A DNA stretch of 64,000 nucleotides, taken from assembly GCF_963678635.1 (NCBI RefSeq), contig NC_087068.1, forward strand, positions 22,287,029-22,351,028, given 5' to 3'. Positions 24,801-33,800 of this stretch are shown here, piece by piece (the stretch's first letter is position 1; each line of letters starts with the position of its first letter). Below the pieces are notes generated by a model. The model searched no databases. It was not told where the DNA came from and worked only from the letters and a program-made list of their open reading frames with translations. The stretch comes from Symsagittifera roscoffensis (lineage: Eukaryota; Xenacoelomorpha; Acoela; Convolutidae). Position numbers and translations under genes: made by a program.

Positions 24801-27800
24801 TTTAACCAGAGAAAAAAAATCAGCAAGACTTAAGACTCAAAAAAAGTTAATAAGTCCCCCTCGCCCTCAAAACACAGAAAAGCACACACAAAAGAGCTCG
24901 TCGTAAGACGCAATCTGAAGCTATTGAGCCGATATAAAATAAGCCGATATCTATCAAGTTGAAAAAAAGGAAAAAAAAACAAATGAAACAAAAACAAAAA
25001 AAATGATATCATGAAAAACTTGAACTATAATTTCTTTTAGGATTTTATGCATTTTGAGCCAAGTGAGTATGAAAATTAAGTTATTTTTGAAACGATTCAC
25101 AGTTAAGTCACTAAGCCGAAACAAAATAGGCCGAAACCATTTGGGGAAAATAAGTTTTGAAGTGAAAAAAAAGAGAACATGCAAAGTCAAGGTTAGTAAA
25201 ATTACAAACAGCAGAGGTATATCAGAGCACTAAAAGCATCTACTGAACTGAAAATGAGAAGAAATTTTGTATTCGGGTTTCTGTTGGGTTTTTTTTTTGT
25301 TTTCTGCGAAAAAAAAATCAGGTAACGTAAATAATCATGGAATTGGGTTGAGTAAAATTTAAAAAACTTTCAGGGTAAGAATGAAAAAAACTTGAAAACG
25401 ATAAGAAAATGTATATTTTTTTAATGATGATGATGACCCGGTGTCGAGAATTTTTTTTTCATTTTTTATTATTCATGCTTTGAAAACAACTGATTTACTA
25501 ATTTTCCACGTTATTATATAGTTCTCTAATGCTACCACGCACAAAACGACGCTAACTTGAACAGAAAAAAGAAGCCTTTATAAAAGTTGTTGGAACATTC
25601 TGAGCTAGTAACACAGCAATTGGCTATCCTTGTCTTAATATTGGGTTACGGTGGCGAATGTTTTCGAGGATGGGGGCGGAATTTGAAAAACGTTTGAAAC
25701 TTCATCGACATCGTTTTTTTTAGGTTTTGATTTTCCGAGCTCACACAAATCTCTTTACAGACCCTATATTTGACCAAATCGTTTGAGCTGGAGGCGAAAT
25801 TTTGTAAAAAGATGCCAAACAGGGCAAAATGTGTCTGAGGCACTTTTTGGAAAATTTCGACTAAAAATTGCGTTTTTTTTCGGCGCGCGCTTCCCTGTCA
25901 AAATAAATATATTTTGGCGCCAAAAGCGCCCTTAGAAAAATTTGGTGTCAAGGCGTTCGCCCCTCTAAATCCACAGGTGTTCGGACCCAAAATTTACCCC
26001 AAAAATGAGCCATCTTTGTAACAAGCTCATTGTGTAAAAAATAGGCTTGTTGTGGTTGCCAGACGGTTAATAATACGTTTACTTAAGTTCCAGACATTTT
26101 ATCCGCCTTTAACTTTGTTGGGCTGAGTTATAGGCTCTTTTTAGTGGTATTTATTTAAGTATTGACGCAACAGCTTTTGAGCTGCGTTTGATCAAACAAT
26201 TTGAGTTAAAAAGACTATTTTTATCGCAGATTTTAAGTTCGAATTTTGCAAAACATGTTGCTTCATTTTATATCTGCTTAAAAAATCTTCAATAAAAAAC
26301 TTACTCCTTGGTTTACTCTTAGAACCATTTTCTTTCCAGTTCCTTTCGAACTCTACAACGACTCGGCAGAAGCAGTTCTCAAATTCTTTCGCAAACAGCA
26401 TCTCTTCGACGAACTGGAAGCGGAGACCTCTCTGGGATTCGAACAGCTGATCCACTGGTTGTACACTCACGTGTTTGAGAATACAATTGAGAGGGCTCTC
26501 TTTCATTATGCTGTCACAGTTGCACCTAAAAAGATGGAGAAATCGAACCTCGGTTAATAAAACTACTGATTTAGCTGACATCCCCCCCCCCCCCCAAAAA
26601 AAAACATCAAAACCTTAGATATTTCATCATGTTAACACGTGCGATCATTTTTTTGTTATCTTCATGTTTTAATTACCAAACGTAGCTTATCATTATTTGA
26701 ACGTTTGCTACGCCACGCTCTTAATATCTATATTTTCGACCCTATTTTTCAAACGTTGGAAGTTTCTAACACACTTGTAATTAATTAGTTAAAGTAAGCT
26801 AACAAAATGATGAAATTAATTGATGTAAACAGGTGAACCGCGGAAACTGAACTGCAAGTGGCTCCTCCAGCAGAGCAACATCATCATGTTGGGCCAGACT
26901 ATCAATCTGAGAGAGAGAATGGTGTCCAAGTTGGCCTCCCTGTTGAGAGAGGAACTGGCGATGGTGTTTGCCAGATTCAGGAACTCCAGCTACAGTTTCG
27001 CCTATATCTGGGAGATGTACACCAAGATTGAGATTCTGAGAGTTGCTCACAGTTTTCTGATCGAAGGTAAATTAACTACTCCCTGTTTCTATATTCACTC
27101 AAAAACGAAATGTTCTTGTTAAGTCAATGGTTTTGGACTTGCTAGAGACTCTTTTTTGGCTTGCAAGTCTTGGATTCATCGTGTTTTTTTTACAAACTAT
27201 TCCCAATAATCGAGACCTATTGTTCACCATGAAATCAAAATATCCATTGTTTTTCCTTTAGAATCATCACATTTTAGAAAATAACGAGCGTATTTTTTGT
27301 TCCGATCATTGAAATTGGGGAGGAACTTTGTATTCGGATGTGTTTTTTTTTGTTCTCCACGCAAATTCAGCTATCACAAATAGTCATCGGAGAGAGTTGA
27401 GTGGTATATCATATCAAAGCCCTTTCAGTCGTGATATGTGAGAAAGACCGGTCTAAAATTTTTGATTTTTTGTGTAATTCTAGCGAATAAATAAGCTTGC
27501 AAGAGCATATTTCATTGGCTTAAAAGCTTACAATAGCTGAATTCAAGCCGTAATAACTTAGTTTTGCTCGAGGAAAGAAAGTTGTTTTCAGTATTTTAGC
27601 GCTTTTCTGGAATCGAAAAATCAAAAATTTCGAAAAACTAAAAAAAAATTTTAAAATTTTTTGTTAATTTTTTTTTCTAGTCACTTTTCCACAATTTTTT
27701 TTTTGCAATTTGCGTATTTTACTAAGAATATCGAATTTTTTTTTGCTCTAGTTGCTCGTTAAGATCATTTTGTTACACCACGCCGAAAAAAACTACCCTA

Positions 27801-30800
27801 ATTTGAAAAAAAAATTGTGTTGTGTTTTTGTTAAGACGATAGTCGGAACATTCTGTGCTACTTGAACAGTAACCGGCTATCCTCGTTTACAATGTTGAGT
27901 GTGTTAAGCCTTGACTTCAATTTTTTTTAAAACGTAAGTTAGGCTTAAAAAGTATGTAGCTTCTTCAGTCTTGTCGTTCCCCTTTTGCATGGCAAAATCA
28001 ACAGCGTTATCTTTTTATTAATGGCTTGTGATGGAACGCAATTATCTCTGTGAGTTGAATTACTCTTGACTTTGCAGTTTCAACGGCCTATTTCAATAGG
28101 TACCTGCCTGTCTGGCAATCGTTTGTGTTTTATCCTTACTTGAGTGTGACCTCGATAATAAAGTGTGGTTTAAGTATCTCAACTCTGGTTGTTTGGAAAT
28201 TTGGAGGTACCTAAATAAACCCTCGTGTATCACTAGCCCTTAAATGGCTTGCAATTTTTAAAAGTTATGTTCTAGACGTCGAGCTTCCGGACTTTGAAAC
28301 ACTCATCCAAGAAGGCAAAGCGACTGCTCTTCCCGAGAACCAGCCATTTTTCCACTTAGTCATCAAGAAATTAGAATCATCCATTTTCCCCATGTACAAT
28401 TTTGATTTACACAGTGGATGCGCCTATCTGAACAAAGATTTGTGGGCCAATTTGACTTGTTATACGAACCCAGAGACAATGGAACTAGTTTCCCCTCCAG
28501 TACCCGAATACCGACTGAAAGCTGCGAATAAAAAGACGACATTCTGTATAAATGCTTCGGAATACACCGAGAAACTGTTCACACAAGTCGTCGCGCCTTT
28601 GTTCGCTGTTAAATTCTACACTATTTGCGATGAACATTACCGGGCTCTTGTAAATTTGATATCGCTCGAAGAGTTGGCACTTATAGTTCGGGAAATTTCG
28701 AGAATCGTGGTCGAAAACTTCGCGAAAACTGAAGTGAAAGGCATGTTCGGATCTCAGCCTGTTCCGAGTGTCTTGTTCACACTTTCTCAGCTGTGCAGCG
28801 GAATGAATTCGTCCGAGTGTAAACTGGTAGCGACACCGACCGATTCTTATGCTCAGGCATGTTGGAAAACTAATTTTTTTTTTTCACGAATATAAACACA
28901 ATTTCTTTTCGAATGTATTTTTGAGAACTCTCAATTGACATGGAATTTGGTGTCTGAGATTGGTTGTTTTCAAAAAAGAATACCAAATTTAAAACTATTT
29001 TTCAGAAAAACATTGCGTGAAATAATTTTTAAAAATACCAAGCTTAATATTCAATCTATCCAATATTTGAACATTTTCTCAATACGAATCCCGCACTGAA
29101 ATTTTTTAGATAGTAATCAATTAACTGCAAATTCCGTTGCCTCAAAAAAAATCTTTTTTTTCCACAAATTTTATTTTCATTATGATTGATTGCTTACGGT
29201 ATATTTTACTACAAATTATTATTATTTTCTTATTCATTAGGATATTTTTTTGAGACTTTTGAAGTTTTTTAGTCTAAAAACTTTGAAATGTTCAATATAG
29301 ATTATCCGAATGCACGAAGCCTTCTGCCCCATAATACTCTACAAAGACTTGGATTTTCTAATCGAGGGGCTGACGGAAGTGGGAAACGCGATGATATTTT
29401 TATTCCACCTGGAGAAAATAGTGAAAACAGAGGAAGCTAGACGACATGTGGCCAGTGCACTGTTCACTAACCGGTTCAACCAGGACAAGTTCATTAATCT
29501 GATTGGTCGAGGAAGGTTCATGGAACTGAAGAAAATGAACGGTAAGAGACAGGGATTTCAGAGGATGCGTTTCAAAAGCCAAAAAAACTGACATTTCATC
29601 AGGCTTAAAATCTGGATCAAATGAAAATTATTAATTATTATTATTCAGCCTTTGTGCGTTAAGAATTATTTTAATATTAATTCTACTTTTTAACCCGACT
29701 CATTTCACTTAAGCAAACAGCTTCACTGCAAAAAGTTTAACAGAAGCTTTGTAATTTATTAATCAATGTTTTTGCACCAAAAACTCTAAAATTTTCTTAC
29801 AGTTAAGTGTAAGACTAGACAGGCAGCAAGGCTAATTGATTAACTCTCGAGATTATTAAAAAGCAGTGTTTAAAAGTGTAACACTAAGTTTCGGTAGCAT
29901 TAGTTGTTTGAGATGTTTAAATAATGAGTCGAGAGCAAGATTTCAGTTTAAATATAAATATATTATAATAAGAAATATATAGATAAATTAAGACACATAT
30001 GCACAAAAGCGCAAGTTTAGCCAAATTATTATCTATGAGCATCATAAAAACTGAAAATCGGAAATCAGTTCCGTTTTCTGATAGTATTTTAAATGAACTT
30101 CTTGTCTAATTGTCGATTGTGAAGTGATGGTGTTTCGATTAATTGTGAAAACCAAGTACAAAAATATGTCTCATAATGCAGTGATTGTTAAATGATCAGA
30201 GACAAAAACAACCTTTTAAACAACATTATCGTTTCAGTGTCCAAATTGGGGAGGAATCCTAGCCCTGAGACCATGAGAAAAATCGAGCACCATGCAAATG
30301 AGGCCACTTCTCTATACGTGAATGTCAAGGTAACTTATAAGAGAGAAAATAGCACAACAATGTCCCCTAAGATTGAACAATCTCTCCACTTTCCTTATTC
30401 AATTTATGGAGATCGATCAAATGGATAAAAGCAATCATTTTCAGCGCCTGGATGCGAATTTCCGGCTAATATTTGCCGTTGAATTGTAGATGGGTGATTA
30501 TTTGGGTCTTTTCCGTTATACGGCCAAAAATATTGTGAATTGAGCGTTCGTTGGGAGGGGGGTCACCTAATGACGGAGTGACCAATGATGGAAAATTTTC
30601 TAACCATCAGAATCATTAAAGATTCTTATTGGCTTAATGTCCTTTGCGCGAAACTGAAATCATTAGTATCCGAAAATGAATTTTAACATTATCAGCAAAA
30701 TTGCACCGCACAATTCATGCAGATGAACAAAAATACATTTTTTTAAAATCAGTATTCAGGAAATATTACGTTTTTCCACCGCATCATCGATCTCGCAATA

Positions 30801-33800
30801 TTTGAAAGTTCGTGTATCTGCATACTTTCTTATCGGTCAATAATAATTTGAATGGCCTGGATTTATTCGCCTACTATGAGCTTATCGCAACTTCTTACAG
30901 ATTTTTGAATATTTGATTCTGATTGGCTGAAAATAGTTTTCCAACATTGGGTCTCATCATCATGAAAATAGTTTTAACCAATCAGATTCCAGCATTACGA
31001 TAAAAAGAAGTTTTGGGCTGTATAAAAGAAGATACCGGATGATTTTGTTAGTTTACAGTAATGATTTTTCTTATGCTCCATATATGTTTCAAAGTCACTT
31101 TAATTTACAAAAACAACTTTTCATGTACTTTTTTTATGCATGTTTTTGTTTATGTCACCAGTTTCCAAAAAAACTTTCTGTAATGGTTAGCCAAATATAG
31201 AGACTACCGATTGGTTTGGCTATCAGTTTTGATTCAAACCTACAAATATTCGGGGGTGATACATAACTGGCGACAATTCGTAACTGGCGGCAATTCGTAA
31301 GAAGCGAAAACTTGAAACAGCATATTAAGCTTCAAACCGTGATTCACGCGTACTATTTCTCTCGTGCCGAATGCAAGCACAGGAAAACGAAGCAAGTGAT
31401 TGCTATTTGCCAATATCCTGTCACAAATTATCACTTGTTACGAGCTGCCGTTCAGCTAGGTAGAAAACCAGCTCAAGTCGAGAATTTGTGTGTGCCTATT
31501 TTCAAGCAAGATTTTGAGAAAACTCAGTGGTTTCTCACGCTCAAAATTTTGTCTCAAAATGAGTGAATGGAGAAGTTTTTGAATTGTTTGTTAGAAAAAC
31601 TTCTCGATTCCAGCCCACGCTTTGTATAATTTTTCAGTGGTCCGTTTAAAAAAGAAACCACAAAAAATGGTTCAAAATTAAGAAAACATTCAAATAATCT
31701 GGTACTTTGAAAACTGCTATAAGTTTTGAAGAATCTCAAATTTTTTGTTGGTATGATTTCAAGGCTATTTGAATATTATCAATCATAATTGATGAGTTGA
31801 AAGAAAAAATAGAAAAAAAACTTAAATAACTTGCTTCAAAATATTTCCAAACAATGACAACTCACAAAATTTCATTCTTACTTATTTGAAATAAGATGAA
31901 AAGGAACGGGGACAAGCATTTCCAGATAGAATCCAAGTCAAACTCTTTTTCATAAGTTTTCAATGCATACACAGAGGCGGAGCGGAGCTTCGCACCACTC
32001 GCGATACACCACAAACAAAAAATAAAAGCAAAAAAAATGGGAAAATTGTGAAAAAACTAGGCCACATAAACTTTCATATGTCTCGACAAAAGTTAAATCT
32101 AGGAAAGCATTCCAGAAACTTAAATTCAAATCAGCAACAACGGAACAAAATTCACGAAAAAAGCAAAGCCGAAATCTTTGAGCAGGCACAAGTTGAGCCA
32201 AAAATAATATGATTTTTTAAACAAAAAGTTTGAAGTCTCTTAAACAACAATCGACCACACTTGCACTTGAAACTACAACGAAAATTTTTTTCACAAGCAA
32301 AATCCGTAGTAGCAATTTAGCTGACAAAACTTGAGCTAACAAACGAAAAACCAACATTTCATTTTTTTCCAGAATTTTTTTTTCAATTTCCTCGATACTG
32401 GAAAAAAAAACAATGTCTGGCAGGGACTCAAACCCCCGACCTTAGGGTACAAAGGTAATTGATTTAACTCCAGGCCAAGAGGGAAGCAGGCTGGAAGATC
32501 TTAAGAAAAGAAGAGAAGTGAAGAGAAGCCACAAAGTGATTAAATTGATTTTGTAAAACTAGTTGTTACTAGAAAAAAAGTCTATATTCCAGTTTGTTAA
32601 CGCTTGCTAATCGCAAGCGTAACAACGAAAAAAAATTCAATTTGAGAATAATCTCGAAGTTGTTTGATTTTTTCATTGTCATTTGAAAAACGCTTGAGAA
32701 GTCTTTCACAAAAACTCCCGTTTAAAATCAATGTTTAAAAAGTTGATAATGATGAAATTAGTAAAAACGTCGTCATCTCCTTTTAATTTTTTCTTCTTAT
32801 TCTTCTTCTTTTTTTTTCTACTTTTTTCTTCTTTTTCTTTTTTTCTTGGTGCTCCACTTTGTTTTTCAAACTCAGACAATAATGACAATTTCAATTCTAT
32901 GTTCAGGTTGACCTGATGACTAGAAGCAATATCTTCAACTACCTGGACCTAGAAACATCTAGGATCCCCGGACTCCTGCAACAGACACTCATTGTAAGCT
33001 CACCAAATCTCTATACTCCTCAATTAGCAGCCTTTTAAGATCTTTTCCAATTTCTTCTCTAGATTTGTCTGATATCCCTTTTTGAAAAAAAAAGGATTTT
33101 AAAACATCTAATCTTCCGAAACAAAGTCTCCAGAATGTCAATACATATGTCAATTGGCAACTTCAATATTAAAATATGCGTTTTTCTCTAAAGAGGGCAG
33201 ACAAAAACTCAGTAAAATGAAAAAAAAATAAACAAAAGATCCTGTTTTCTAAAAATGGCTTTTGTTCATTACGCTGTTTGCTTAAAAAAGGTTTCGTTAT
33301 TTTTACAGGCGTCATCAATGGTAACAGATCATTAGTTTTGAATAAATTTTCTATTTTCAAGAAAATTTTATAAATTTCTATATTTAAGTTTGTACAACGT
33401 TTGATTTAATTTAGGTTCCCGAGGAGACAGCTTCCTTCTTTGGAAAACTTCTTTGTGACCTGCAAAATGTACTGATAAACAACCAGATTTTCAATTTCTC
33501 CGATCTCAATAGCGAACCTCCTGCAAATGTACAGAACGCTGACCCATTTTTGGGCCTTCGTAACGATAAAGCCATACAATTCCACTGGCTATGGTCCGCG
33601 ATTGTATTTGCAATGGCTAAGCCTAAACCTCAAGTTGAGGAGCCAAATCTAACATCTGCTAAGTCTCATTACAGTGATGGGGCCACGTTTTCAGGATGCG
33701 CGTTAGTTTCCCTTCTGGGGCAAAATAACCGATTCAAAGCGTTTGATTTGTGTTCGTTTTTGGAGACAATCGAAACCGTTGAGCTTGCTGAAAAAGGCAA

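Noticed and set aside
32780-32860. Coding stretch with poly-Phe/Lys peptides
   Set aside because: It is the long polypyrimidine tract upstream of CYFIP exon 32907.
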